NCBI GenBank assembly: GCA_903813345.2
Contig: CAIIXF020000006.1
Span: 40,310,848-40,374,847, forward strand
Length of the DNA stretch: 64,000 bases
Origin: Owenia fusiformis
Lineage: Eukaryota; Annelida; Polychaeta; Sabellida; Oweniidae
Reading direction: 5' to 3'
In this document: positions 12,331 to 24,427 of the stretch, piece by piece
How the letters are laid out: every line of letters starts with the position of its first letter
Numbering within the stretch: the stretch's first letter is position 1
Translations under genes and position numbers: made by a program
Notes under the pieces: model-generated
What the model saw: the letters and a program-made list of their open reading frames with translations, nothing else
Database searches by the model: none
Told to the model about the DNA's origin: nothing

Positions 12331-12505
12331 ACATCCGAAAACTCTCGCCAGTTACTAGTCGAGGTGCATTTAAATATGCAGAGATATGTCATTTATATGG
12401 CATAATAAATTTTGCGTGTATCTATGTTGATGTGGTACCTTAATTAGAAATTATATCTTTCCTTCTCATACAAACTAATTCTTTATATAATTGGACTTTT
12501 TTCAG

Positions 12506-12945
12506 CTTCATTTTGGGGTTTCTTGGACGATATGTGTGAAGCAGTCGCATTAACTGCAAATGCTGTTGATGATCAAGTAATGGTCAATGAGGTACTCATT
12601 GGTAGTGGAATCAAATGGAACAACACTACACAACCATTTAATAACCCTGGAAACATAGTCGGCATGACAACAGAAGGACTTTTAGTGAGAACCCTATCTG
12701 CAAAAGATTCCTGCCGAATTACGTGTTATAAAAGAAAGAAACATTATGTATGGCACACTAGACGTAAGTCTGAAAATACAAACTGGTTACTGAAAAATGA
12801 CTGGGAAAAGTTGTTGACTAAAGGGAATAACATAACAATGCTAGTTAACCAGACTTTACATTTAAACTTAAAGGAGAACTTGAACAGCAGTATTAATACG
12901 ACAGGTCTAGCTGAGACTGGATTACATAAGTTGATTAAAACGTAA
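12506..12945 (+). CDS. Glycosyltransferase, exon 2 (C-terminal part)
   Basis: This exon completes the gene that starts at 8874. It gives Ala308 (split codon) and residues 309-453 to the stop at 12943-12945. It opens with SFWGFLDDMCEA and contains DDQVMVNEVL at 329-338. The DDQ(V/I) motif before an LNEAL-like helix is the second hallmark of the Nucleotid_trans family. Several N-x-S/T sites follow (for example NNTT, NQT, NIT), as expected for a lumenal protein. The total of 453 residues is ordinary for the family. The start given here is an acceptor site, not a translation start. No AATAAA was found close after the stop. A cDNA read across 9795/12506 would confirm the join. Confidence 0.85.
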
Positions 12946-14210
12946 TTTAAACACCATCTTCTAAATACTACAATTTTCCTGTTTCGTTCAGTGCGTTCAC
13001 ATCGACCTGATTACTATCGTCCAATCAGAGACTGAAATCAATCATTTACGGAATGTGCAAAAATTGCAACTGTATTTCAAATATGGTGTTATCATTTTAA
13101 TCATTTACATCTCATATTGGTTATGTGCTATCGAAAATATTTAAATGACTGTGGATTTTTATACATTTTGGAATAGACTCGTTGTAACATTGAGGGAGCC
13201 ATTGAAAAATGGTCAAAAGAATACTGAAAATCCCGCCAAGGTCCAGCAGATACAAACACACGGTGACGGTGAGAATACCTTTTGCTTTTGTGAAAATTTA
13301 GACTGGACTAATTTGCTTAGCTCACCTGGAATAACGGCAAATGCAGCATCGTTTGTTCAGTCGTAAGATCTTGGCATTGTTGTCATATTACTAGTTTTCA
13401 AAATTCAACTTAATAATCTCACTTTTTGGTAGCCTTTAGATTTTGGAAAACATAAATCGGGGAATTCGGTATCTATTAAAGTGTCTTAATGCAATTAAAC
13501 GTTATCGGTTCCAGGCTGTCCTTGCTCTTGTTTGACCCCTGGTTTCACCAATTGCCCCAGATTGTCCCGGATTACACCGAATGAATGGTTTCCCGATTTT
13601 CCCGGGTATTCATTCCAACATGGGGTCTCAAGAGAGATCTAGTAATGAAACCAGACCCCGACCTTTAATTTGACTCTGTGCCTAATTGTGTGGTTTGAGT
13701 CCCATTATTCTAGAAGGGGTGACTGGAGAACATACATACACACATTTACACAATGAATGGCAATGGGGCATCATTATATACCATTACTAGGCTATTTCAT
13801 ATAACTATTTCATAAAAGCCGTAATTTTAAAGCTAAATATAATGTCTAATATAATCGACAGGGGTACGCGTTTTTAAGGCAGTACTATGAGTCAGTAACG
13901 TGTTTTATTCCATAATAACATGTTTTCCCTGGGAATTAAACACTAGGGAAAAGAATTGATATTCTAAAAATCCCATATCAGATCCCGTATTGATCCCGTA
14001 TCAGCCAAAATCTAGTATTAGATCCCGTATCAAAAATATTCCCGGGAATTTCTCTTGATCTTTACATTTCTCGTTCTATTTAAAAACGTGTTAATAAAAG
14101 ATGAAAATGTTATATGATATATCAAATTGTATCATTTTATGCAACCATCATTGGGTAATGAAAACATCGAACTTGAAAGTGAATAAGTTTAAAAAAATAT
14201 TATGACATAA
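12946..14210. other. Region between the glycosyltransferase gene and the foldback array
   Basis: No gene recognised. The 73-codon frame at 13145-13366 has no family motif and no splice context. A short run of cccgtat / gatcccgtatc repeats lies at about 13968-14032, and stretches rich in ttcccgg/cccggg at about 13560-13620 and 14038-14050. Confidence 0.5.
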
Positions 14211-17200
14211 TAGTGGGGTCAGTTAGCTGTTCTTGCTATATATAAAACAACATTTTCTTGAAATAAGTATCATTAATACATATATTTTTGATATCTAACG
14301 AAGTGGTGTTGAAAAGTGGCCCCAGTTGAAAATAGTAGGCCTCGAAAATTTTGCTCATTTACATTGAGCTCTATGTTAATTTATCAATCTTCAAAAGACC
14401 CCCTGCAGAACAGTTTTAGAGAAATAATACCCATTCTCCTATTATGTTACAATAACATGATTATCTTCAAAATAAGAAGGGTTAAATTTTTTCTTTTACC
14501 TAGTTCCAAAGAAATTGACGTTTGAATTTTGGAAATTCCCCATTGGCTGCCATTATAAAACGGCTATCAATATGGCTTTGCTAAAGTGTCCTTTTCTCAA
14601 AAAGTCCACTGTGAATTTTTTTAATATTGGAGATTTCTATAGTTGATATATTGATTTTAAAAAAATCAAACAGGTACATTTCTAAAAATTTCTTATTTTT
14701 GATATATTTAGCCGTTAAAAACTATAAAAACCTATATTGAGCCCTATGTTAATTTACCAATCTTCAAAAGACTCCCTGCAGATCAGTTTTAGAGTAATAA
14801 TGCTCATTCTCCTAGTATGTTACAATAACATGATTATCTTCAAAATAAGGGGGGTTAATTTTTTTCTTTCACCTAATTCCAAAGATATTGACGTTTGAAT
14901 TTTGGAAATTCCCCATTGGCTGCCATTATAAACGGCTATCAATATGGCTTTGCTAAAGTGTCCTTTTCTCAAAACGTCCACTGTGAAATTTTCTAATATT
15001 GCAGATTTCTATAGTTGATAATATTGATTTTAAAAAAATCAAACAGGCACATTTCTAAAAATTTCTTATTTTTGATATATTTAGCCGTTATAAACTGTAA
15101 AAACCTTTATTGAGCCCCATGTTAATTTATCAATCTTCAAAAGACTCCCTGCAGAACACTTTTAGAGTAATAATGCTCATTCTCCTAGTATATTACAATA
15201 ACACGATTATCTTCAAAATAAGAGGGATTAATTTTTTTCTTTTACCTAATTCCAAAGATATTGACGTTTGAATTTTGGAAATTCCCCATTGGCTGCCATT
15301 ATAAACGGCTATCAATATGGCTTTGCTAAAGTGTACTTTTCTCAAAAAGTCCACTGTGAAATTTTCTAATATTGTAGATTTCTATAGTTGATATATTGAT
15401 TTTTAAAAAATCAAACAGGCACATTTCTAAAAATTTCTTATTTTTGATATATTTAGCAGTTAAAAACTATATTGGGCCCAGTGATAATTTATCAATTTTC
15501 AAAAGATCCCCTGCAGAGCAGTTCAAAAGTGATAAGTCTATATTCCTAGGATGTTACAATAACACAACTCTCTTAATATAAAAAGGATTACATTTTTCTT
15601 TTGCCTAGTTCCAAAGATATAGACGTTTGAATTTTGTAAAAATTTGGCTGCCATTATAAACACCAATCAATGTGGCTTTACTAAAGTGTCCTTTTCTCAA
15701 AAAAGTCCACCATGAAATTTTCTAATATTGTAGATTTCTATAATTAATATGTTGATTTAGAAAAAATCAAATAGGCACATTTCAGCATTTATTTTATTTT
15801 TAATATATTAAGCCATTAAAAAATAAAAAAATATATGGTGCCCCATGTTAGTTTATCAATCTTCAACTAAATGGCTAAATATATTAGAAATAAGAACTTT
15901 TCAGAAAGGTACCTGTTCAATTTTTTTTAAAACAACTTATTAACCATACAAATCTACAATATAAGAAAATTCCATTAGGGACTTTTTGAAAATAGGACAC
16001 TTTAGAAAAGCCATATTGATAGCGGTTTATAATTGCAGCCAAGGGGTATTTTAAAAAATTCAAAGGCAAATATCTTTGGAACCAGGTAAAAGAAAAAACT
16101 CTACACCTTCTTATTTTGAAGATAATCATGTTATTGTAACATACTGAGAGAATGAGTATTATTACTCTAAAACTGTTCTGCGTGAGGTCTTTTGAAGATT
16201 GATAAATTAACATGGGGCTTAATATAGGTTTTTACAGTTTTTAACGGCTAAATATATCAAAAATAAGAAATTTTTAGAAATGTACCTGTTTGATTTTTTT
16301 AAAATCAATATATCAACTATAGAAATCTGCAATATTAAAAAATTTCACAGTGGACTTTTTGAGAAAAGGACACTTTAGCAAAGCCATATTGATGGCCGTT
16401 TATAATGGCAGCCAATGGGGAATTTCCAAAATTCAAACGTCAATATCTTTGGAATTAGGTAAAAGAAAAAAATTAACCCCTTCTTATTTTGAAGATAATC
16501 ATGTTATTGTAACATACTAGGAGAATGAGCATTATTACTCTAAAACTGTTCTGCAGGGGTTCTTTTGAAGATTGATAAATTAACTTTTTGAGAAAAGGAC
16601 ACTTTAGCAAAGCCATATTGATAGCCGCTTATAATGGCAGCCAATGGGGAATTTCCAAAATTCAAACATCAATATCTTTGGAATTAGGTAAAAGAAAAAA
16701 ATTAGCCCCTTTATTTTGAAGATAATCATGTCATACTAGGAGAATGAGCATTATTACTCTAAAACTGTTCTGCAGGGGGTCTTTTGAAGATTGATAAATT
16801 AACATGGGGCTCAATATAGGTTTTTATAGTTTTTAACTATTAAATATATCAAAAATAAGAAATTTTTAGAAATGTACCTGTTTGATTTTTTTAAAATCAA
16901 TATATCAACTATAGAAATCTGCAATATTAGAAAATTTCACTGTGGACTTTTTGAGAAAGGACACTTTAGCAAAGCCATATTGATAGCCGTTTATAATGGC
17001 AGCCAATGGGGAATTTCCAAAATTCAAACGTCAATATCTTTGGAATTAGGTAAAAGAAAAAAATTAACCCCTTCTTATTTTGAAGATAATCATGTTATTG
17101 TAACATACTAGGAGAATGAGCATTATTACTCTAAAACTGTTCTACAGGGGTTCTTTTGAAGATTGATAAATTAACATAGGGCTCAATATAGGTTTTTATA

Positions 17201-17728
17201 GTTTTTAATGACTAAATATATCAAAAATTAGAAATTTTTAGAAATGTACCTGCTGGATTTCTTTAAAATCAATATATCAACTATAGAAATCTGCAATATT
17301 AGAAAATTTCACAGTGGACTTTTTGAGAAAAGGACACTTTAGCAAAGCCATATTGATAGCCGTTTATAATGGCAGCCAATGGTGAATTTCCGAAATTCAA
17401 ACGCCAATATCCTTGGAAATAGGAAAAATAAAAAATGTAACACTTTTTATTTTGAAGATAATCAGGATATTGTAACATCCTGGGAATATGGGCTTTATTT
17501 CTAAAGAACTGTACTGCAGGGGGTCTTTTGAAGATTGATAAATTAACATGGGGCTCAATGTAAATATGCAAATTTTTCGAGGACTGCTTTTTTCAACTGG
17601 GGCCAATTTTCAACACCACTTTGTTAGATATCAAAAATATAAGCAATAATGATACTTAGGTCAAAAAACTGTGCTTTATATATAGCAAGTGCAATTCAAG
17701 GGTTTTATTGTCATAACTGACTGCACTA
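14211..17728. mobile_element. Foldback-like element of 373-bp units in two opposed arrays
   Basis: A unit of about 373 bp is repeated head to tail. The anchor ggctgccattataaa starts at 14545, 14918, 15291 and 15646 (spacing 373, 373, 355). Beyond the centre at about 15868 the same unit appears in reverse complement, with anchors at about 16026, 16399, 16629, 16990 and 17362; one unit is cut to 230 bp. The outer ends are single-copy inverted repeats: tagtggggtcagttag at 14211 against taactgactgcacta ending at 17728, then tatatataaa and gttgaaaagtggcccc mirrored by ggggccaattttcaac. The taa flank on both sides allows a TA or TAA duplication. Open frames inside are chance products of the AT-rich unit. 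Long terminal inverted repeats made of tandem units are the plan of foldback (FB/TU-type) transposons. Confidence 0.8.
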
Positions 17729-17732
17729 TAAA

Positions 17733-17863
17733 TAGGTTATTGATGGTCGCGATTTTTTCCTCGAGAAAATATGATATAAGCCTCGAAAAATATCACCGGC
17801 CAATATGATATTTTCCTCGGAATAAAATTCATATCCCATCCCTCCCATTAAATAACCTCTATA
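17733..17863. mobile_element. Palindromic MITE-like element, relative of 213-396
   Basis: Left end ggttattgatgg and right end cccattaaataacc. Inside are gaaaatatgatat and atatgatattttc with cctcg blocks. It shares the cctcggaataaaa(c/t)tcatat block with 213-396 and lies only a few bases beyond the end of the foldback array. Confidence 0.55.
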
Positions 17864-18000
17864 TAGTTGCCAAAGAGTGATATTTAACATGAAATGCAAC
17901 ATTATAGAAAATGTAAGAGAAACATGAACTCTTATCCATTTGAATTAGTTTCCATAGCAACTAGTTGACACGATCAGTACAATATTGCATATGAAGTGGG

Positions 18001-18225
18001 CTATATGTTATAATTATATCATGTAAATATGAACTAATGGTTAATTAAAGAGGGAGATAAAAACATGCCATAGGGTTCAGTCATTTTTATTGGAATGCAT
18101 AAAAATGGCAGCATATTTCTTGTATGTTATAATTATAGTATCATGTAAATATGAACTGATATGGTTAATTAAAGAGGAAGATAAAAACATGCCATGAGGT
18201 TCAGAAATGGCAGCAAACTTCTTGA
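18001..18225 (+). repeat. Tandem duplication, about 115-120 bp
   Basis: atgttataattat...catgtaaatatgaact...gttaattaaagag...agataaaaacatgccat occurs at 18001-18119 and again at 18121-18225. The second copy lacks about 20 bp near its end. Confidence 0.65.
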
Positions 18226-19089
18226 ATCATGCAGTCGCTGGGCCCCATTGGACACCGGGAGGTGAAAGCAACATAACATGTGTATATATACTGGGAGTGG
18301 CTGTACAATTCAAAGATAATCAGAAATCAATTATTTTTTGACAGCTTTTTAAACTCCCTGCCAGCAGTTTATTGATCGGATAACATCATTTTTACAATAA
18401 TTGCGTCCTTGGGCAAAATTGATATAACTGTTTTCTCACCTGTGATAGTAGCGACACTTGAATTTGAAATATGGTTTACTTTTGTAGCTCTCGATCTATA
18501 GTGTGTTTAGAAATATTTTTTTCCTGTAACACTACCCTATCATTCTGCGTCTGGGATTAATTTAGAACTACAAAGAAGAACGTTTTATACAACAATGTCC
18601 TTTAATAAGTTGTAAAATAGATTATACGCATGGTGACTTGAAAAACATTTGATTAAATATCTCACCTCAGAAAATACGTATCCGCACCCATGGGACAATT
18701 ATACGCCTCGGAAATAGATCTAATTTGCCTATATTTTCCATGGAAACTTCGTATCCAAGCAAAAATGGAAATATGTGATTTGTTCTCGAATTCATTCTTT
18801 GATTCTTGAACATCGACAATTGGAGCCTAGAGTTTGGTAATTGAAAACTGTCATCTTGAAAATTGTTGGTGTGTTGTACTTATATCAATGAGACCTTGAA
18901 AAGTCTTTTGGAAAAAACTGTTGGGAAACATATCAATCTGTGTCAACATTTAGTTCATGTAAGATCAAGACTATATCAACTGCAAGGGTGTCACTCATAT
19001 TTTGAATTTTCTTAGCTATTGGTCTGAAAAGATGCATCATAACAATCTTTCTAATATGTCATTTCACCAACGTAATTCAGTAAAAATAC
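18226..19089. other. Stretch without recognised features
   Basis: Non-repetitive AT-rich DNA; no gene, RNA or repeat could be supported. Confidence 0.5.
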
Positions 19090-19094
19090 GCCTT

Positions 19095-19983
19095 CACCCT
19101 TGGTATACGCAGCTAACGAAAATTGACCGGTACGTGTCAAAAGCTGGACCGGTACGGGTTAACGGTTTTATTTGAATTTAAAATAGCCATAACTTGCTCA
19201 ATATTGACTTCCTCGTGTCTAATTTGAAATATATGATGCCTCCCGATGCTTTTAAGTACCCCAATTTTTTACAGATTTTTAAACGGACCAAAACTCTCTA
19301 AATGCGCATTTATGCTCTTTTCTCTCGAGAACGACTGTCTCATTTTCACGATAACTTTTATTTAGTACTTCTAACATATAAGATCTATTTTTCCCCATCA
19401 AGGTATGATGTAAATGACATGCTATTTACATCTTGTGAGTTTCAATGACGCGCGTTTGATTTTATAAAAAATGCCAAACTTTGTGACAAAGAATTTCATC
19501 CTGCTTGCATCGAGAAGACGGACCGGTTCGGGGCAATCTGTTTGCAGCGAGAAGACGGACCGGTTCGGGGCAATAGCTGATGAAATTCTTTGTCACAAAG
19601 TTTGGCATTTTTATAAAATCAGACGCGCATCATTGAAACTCACAAGATGTAAATAGCATGCCATTTACATCATACCTTGATGGGGAAAAATAGATCTTAT
19701 ATGTCAGAAGTACTAAATAAACGTTATCGTGAAAATGAGACAGTCGTTCTCGAGAGAAAAGAGCATAAATGCGCATTTAGAGAGTTTTGGTCCGTTTAAA
19801 AATCTGTAAAAAATTGGGGTACTTAAAAGCATCGAGAGGCATCATATATTTCAAATTAGACACGAGGAAGTCAATATTGAGCAAGTTATGGCTGTTTTAA
19901 ATTCAAATAAAACCGTTAACCCGTACCGGTCCAGCTTTTGACCCGTACCGGTCAATTTTCGTTAGCTGCGTATACCAAGGGTG
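19095..19983. mobile_element. 889-bp palindromic transposon with 5-bp target-site duplication
   Basis: The ends are cacccttggtatacgcag and its exact complement ctgcgtataccaagggtg, flanked on both sides by gcctt (19090-19094 and 19984-19988). The inverted arms 19095-19500 and 19579-19983 are about 405 bp and nearly identical. The 78-bp centre is two direct copies of a 37-bp unit (19502-19538, 19539-19575) with the core agaagacggaccggttcggg. No transposase is present. A 5-bp duplication and ends beginning CAC are compatible with Transib-type or 5-bp hAT elements; the superfamily is undecided. Confidence 0.85.
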
Positions 19984-19988
19984 GCCTT

Positions 19989-22900
19989 ACTTTTGCAAAT
20001 AAAAAGTGTTTTCTCTGATGCTGTCGGTGTTACCTTGTCAGATATTTATCAATGACTTAACCCCTTCTGTAAGAATCTATCCAATTAGCGTACAGAATGT
20101 GATGCTTGTCCCTTCATCCTGAGGAACAAGAGCGCATATTTATTTCATGGCCTGAAATGTAAAAATGAAATTTTGTAAAAATATGCCTAAAATGGAAGAA
20201 TATCGAGCCTAACTACAGCCACCTGATTAAGAAATATTATAATGCCGTTAATAATTATGGACTGATTCGCTACGAGCAGGAAAGGTCACCTTATCTTATC
20301 GTAAAGGTGATAGAGATCTAGAAAACCCGTGAAAATGACCCAACAAAACTGAATGCATTTCGTCAATACCAAAACCCTTATAATTTGATGGTATGGTACC
20401 GATAGCAACGTTTTTTTGACAAATAAACCCTCGACGAGCTCCAGCCAGGACTTGGTGGACAATAATAAAGGCAGCGTACAATCATACGATACTGTAAAAC
20501 TTGGAAACACAACTTTTGTCAATCATCACGACGCTATAAATAATTCAATATTGTACACTCATAAATGTTTTACTAACTCAATTAATTTGTTTAGATACAT
20601 CACCAAAAACAATACCATAATGAATCAAAAGAATATATAACACAATCAGACATGTTTAGATATTTGTTTGTTACAAATTGCTTGAGATATGATTGTATTT
20701 ATGCTGGTTCATTTGATTTGCTTTGTCATTCCTTAATTAAGTATTTCATCAATTAAAGCAACCCTTATCGTGTAAGTTATTCAATACTTTTAATAAATTC
20801 CTTCCCCTAGGTCTAGGAATATGAAATTACAAAAATACATGATCGGACCCATAGCCAGCTTTTGACAGTTTTAAAAAAATCTAGGTGGGAGTTTTAATCT
20901 GGCCCTTTACTTAGAAAGGTGTTTTGAAACTGCAGGATTTTGAATAAATTGGTTGGCCGTGAGGAGGTTTGCTCCAATCCCACCCCCGGATCCCCAGAGG
21001 CTAGATAATTAAGTCAGAGATTGTTTACAGAAGCTAGCACACATCCCCATGAATGTACTTGACAACCAGAAGACCCCATTGGGTTATATTTAAGTACCTG
21101 CTTATATTGGATTAGTTGAATCTTTATTGTGTTCGTCGTGAACGATGGGACGCAGATTTATGACAAAGACAGTCTTGATAAAATATTTAAACTACACAAT
21201 CAGGCTTTAATACGTGGTCCGAAAGAGAACATCCGATTGCCGTAATTTAAGAGGGGTTGCGTGATTACCGAGTACAATCGGGAGTTTTTCATTCCTCTAG
21301 ATTATAGGTTATACTCTTTTACGACATTGTTATGATTTAATGTTTTCCCTTTGGCCTACAAACAAGGTGTACACTGGAGGATCCAGGAGCTAACAAGGGA
21401 GGGGCAGATTGCAAGCTCTACAAAAAAAGTCCCATTTTTGAGGCCCAACGATGTTTTTGGGCCTATTTTTGGTGCCCTTAAAAAAAATTCTGGACCCACC
21501 CAGGGGAGGTGCGTCTCCTTACTCCGTATACACGATTGGAAATTTGCTTCTTAACCTCTTACTGGGATGTTTAGCTCATTACCCAAAATACACGTTTAGA
21601 AATAAACAAAAACTCGACAAGTTTGCTGAGCAAAGGAGCGCAGAGACATTCATTTGATCGAAAAGGATTTTCTCTGCAATTTAAACCAAATCCGCAAAAT
21701 CCCCGTTTACTAACAGAATTACTTGAGTTATTTCAGAATAATTAACTTAATTATGAATACTCTAAAAGTACAAAATACTTATGGTATTTTTATTTATGTA
21801 AATAGGCCCACGTTCTCGAAGTATTAAGTAGTAAGTTCTTCGAAGTATTTACTTTCCCGATTTAGTCTAATGGTATGAGGAAAATAGCTTTAATTAGACC
21901 CCTAAAAATAATTCAGGATCCAGTTATCCCAAGGGATTGTGAAATTATACGTTCTCGTACAAGTTCACTTCAAAACGTGTCGCTCAACCTCCCTATTGTC
22001 TCTAAAAAGAAATGTATATATCAGCTATGGCATACGCTTAAAATATTGACGATTGCAATTCATTATTTCTGGCAGGTCTTGATCACTTTCAAGTTCAATT
22101 CAGATGGGATTGTGATATAAAACTTACTCAAAGTATAGTACGTCATTCTAAATCAAACGTTAGTCATTTTGAAATAGGTCATATAGTACGTATAGAGGTC
22201 GTTTGATACCTTGGTGATTTTGAACTTGTGAGAGAACTTGTTATGCGAATGTCAATTTGATACAGGTCGTGTACAATACTCGAGTTCAATTTTTATTTGG
22301 TATATATACTTTTTGAGTTTGGCTCCTCTACTGATGTACTAATTACATTTATATCATCCCTGTTTCGTCCGAGAGGTTCAAATTCTCTTGTGTAGCAGTG
22401 TATGAGATTCATGTTCATTCGATGATGTTACGTATTGTTTTTGTATTTGTATCGTAATTCATTTCTCAAGTTACTGCACAAAGGATAAAAACATTCAGCG
22501 GTCATTCAAAGCAATTAGTCAAAGATAGACGATATCCTTCTTTACAGAATCTTAACAAGAATCGTGTTTTTATTATCAGGATATCATCAAAAACAAGGAA
22601 CCGCTTACTCTAAAATCAGAGTGTTGCATTTTCTGTGCGATTAATGAGATCTCGTATATCTAAGAGAGGGCTTTGCAAATCTGAATACATGCCATGATTA
22701 CGATCAAGCTAGCTGGTGATCAATCTATAACCACTGCGAAAAGCTATGAAAATCATAGGAATTATTACCGTAGATACAGCAATATAGAAGGTGAAGTAAT
22801 GCAATATATACTGAAATGACCGCTTGTATTATATCAGGTTAAATTTTTTCCGTATAATTTGGTGTAATAAAACATCTTATTTCAAGTATGGGATAATATA

Positions 22901-24427
22901 ATCTCGGAGATCTAAGAGGGGGCTTTGTAAATCTGAATACATGCCGTGATTACGATCAAGCTGGTGATCAATCTATAACAGTTTTGTACTTGTAAATGAT
23001 AGCAAACTGCACGTTGATGAGAAGGTATCCAATCTAATAATAAGAGATACGCCTATTGGAGTAAATGTGTATAAATCCGAATTACATTGAAGGCCCTAAC
23101 AAAGTTTGAAAATATATTTCAATGTAGCTATAGGCTTTTCAAATTGAATGAAAAAGTTGCTTTAGACATTTTCCAAAAAAATATAAATGGAAAGCGTAAA
23201 GCCTTTTGCCTTTTAATTATTTGAATTTCCCGCCATTTCCCAAGGTATGTCAAATATTAGTTTTAAGAACTTTTGATAAAGCCATCTGTCAATCATGGAT
23301 TTTGAGGGAAAACGTTGTGGTTGATTGTGTCTTCATCATTCTTTTTTGGAGTTTTGGTCACCAACGAAGATGGTCGAAGATGTAGCCTTAACCCTTCAAG
23401 AAATTCGATTGGTTCCTCAAAGCATCTTCGGCAATATTCGTAATAAAGAAGATGGCCCAAGATGTAACTCAAACCCCTCAATGGATTTAACTGGTTTCTT
23501 GAAGTATTTCAACAATTTTCGTGATGGCATTTTCATTATCGCTGCATTGTACTCTCCTATTCCTGATTCGTTTGTAGATCCATTTTAAAATGTAATGTGT
23601 CACTTTACATTCCCTTTGCTTTGGTTCACGGGTGTTTATGATGTAGCTGTCATATTTTAATCTTTTCAGTTGTCGTTGCTTTGTTCAATTAATTGATGGA
23701 TTGTCATTTCAATACGTCGAGATCACAGAGGTTTGATGACGTCATGTTTCAAACAACCTAATTAACTTCGATTAACAAAGTCGTTTATCCAGCGTCTATG
23801 ATGATCTGGATCGACCCAACTACTAATAAACACAATCTATGATGACAAATAGAGCCAGAGGTATTTTGCCTGATAAAAGAGAGGTTAAGTTACACGTGAG
23901 CCGGTAATATTTCGACCCCGGGGGTTTACCATCCCGCTCCCAATTAAGATTCACACATTAGGAGGGCATTAGCTCTTGAACTATGCGACTATTGTATTAG
24001 CATCCCATTCCATGGTCATATTTTCCATATAGGCATTGATCATTAAAGGACAATGAATTCCTGAGGGTTATTAGCAGAAACTCTGTAAAGTTCCCTAAAT
24101 CGATTAATCGTTAGAGAACAATGAGTTGGGAATTTTTAACTTTACGAAGTTGCTGTGATTGATTCAAAGGATAAGTTGACAAAGCAACATGTGCAAATAT
24201 TAAATCCATACAAAGCCATTTGTTAGTGTATAAACATATGTACTATATTGTCATCAACATTACAATACGACACCATTAAAATACATGTATGATCGTACGT
24301 ACTTTTACAATATGTACCTTAAATAGCCACTGCTTAAGTCACTTTTGTGAGTTTAAGTACAAAAATAAATAAATCGAAAACAATTAAAAATAAATAGTCG
24401 TTTATCTTTGTATTCGATATGTTCAAA
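19989..24427. other. Gene-free region with small repeats
   Basis: No gene recognised. At 21366-21520 there is a hAT-like MITE fragment (cactggaggatccagg, gaggcccaac, tctggacccaccc). Two direct copies of an 80-100-bp sequence lie at about 22650-22733 and 22908-22984, both containing ctgaatacatgcc and tggtgatcaatctataac. At 23350-23500 an agatgg(t/c)c(g/c)aagatgta motif repeats loosely at a spacing of about 90 bp. Open frames here have no family motifs. Confidence 0.5.

Larger units (their letters stand above)
9796..12505 (+). other. Intron of the glycosyltransferase gene
   Basis: The intron is 2,710 bp, with donor gtgag at 9796 and acceptor ttttttcag ending at 12505. It is a phase 1 intron: one base left over upstream and two (ct) downstream form a GCT Ala codon. 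The intron carries a tRNA-like repeat (11299-11404) and a hAT-like MITE fragment (12203-12330). The 100-codon open frame at 10885-11187 has no family motif and is not regarded as a gene. Confidence 0.75.

Noticed and set aside
14316-17606. Similar short ORFs at both ends of the 373-bp array, starting with the same MAPVE-like phrase
   Set aside because: They are mirror images produced by the inverted ends, internal units carry stops and shifted frames, and no substitution pattern of a coding gene is seen.
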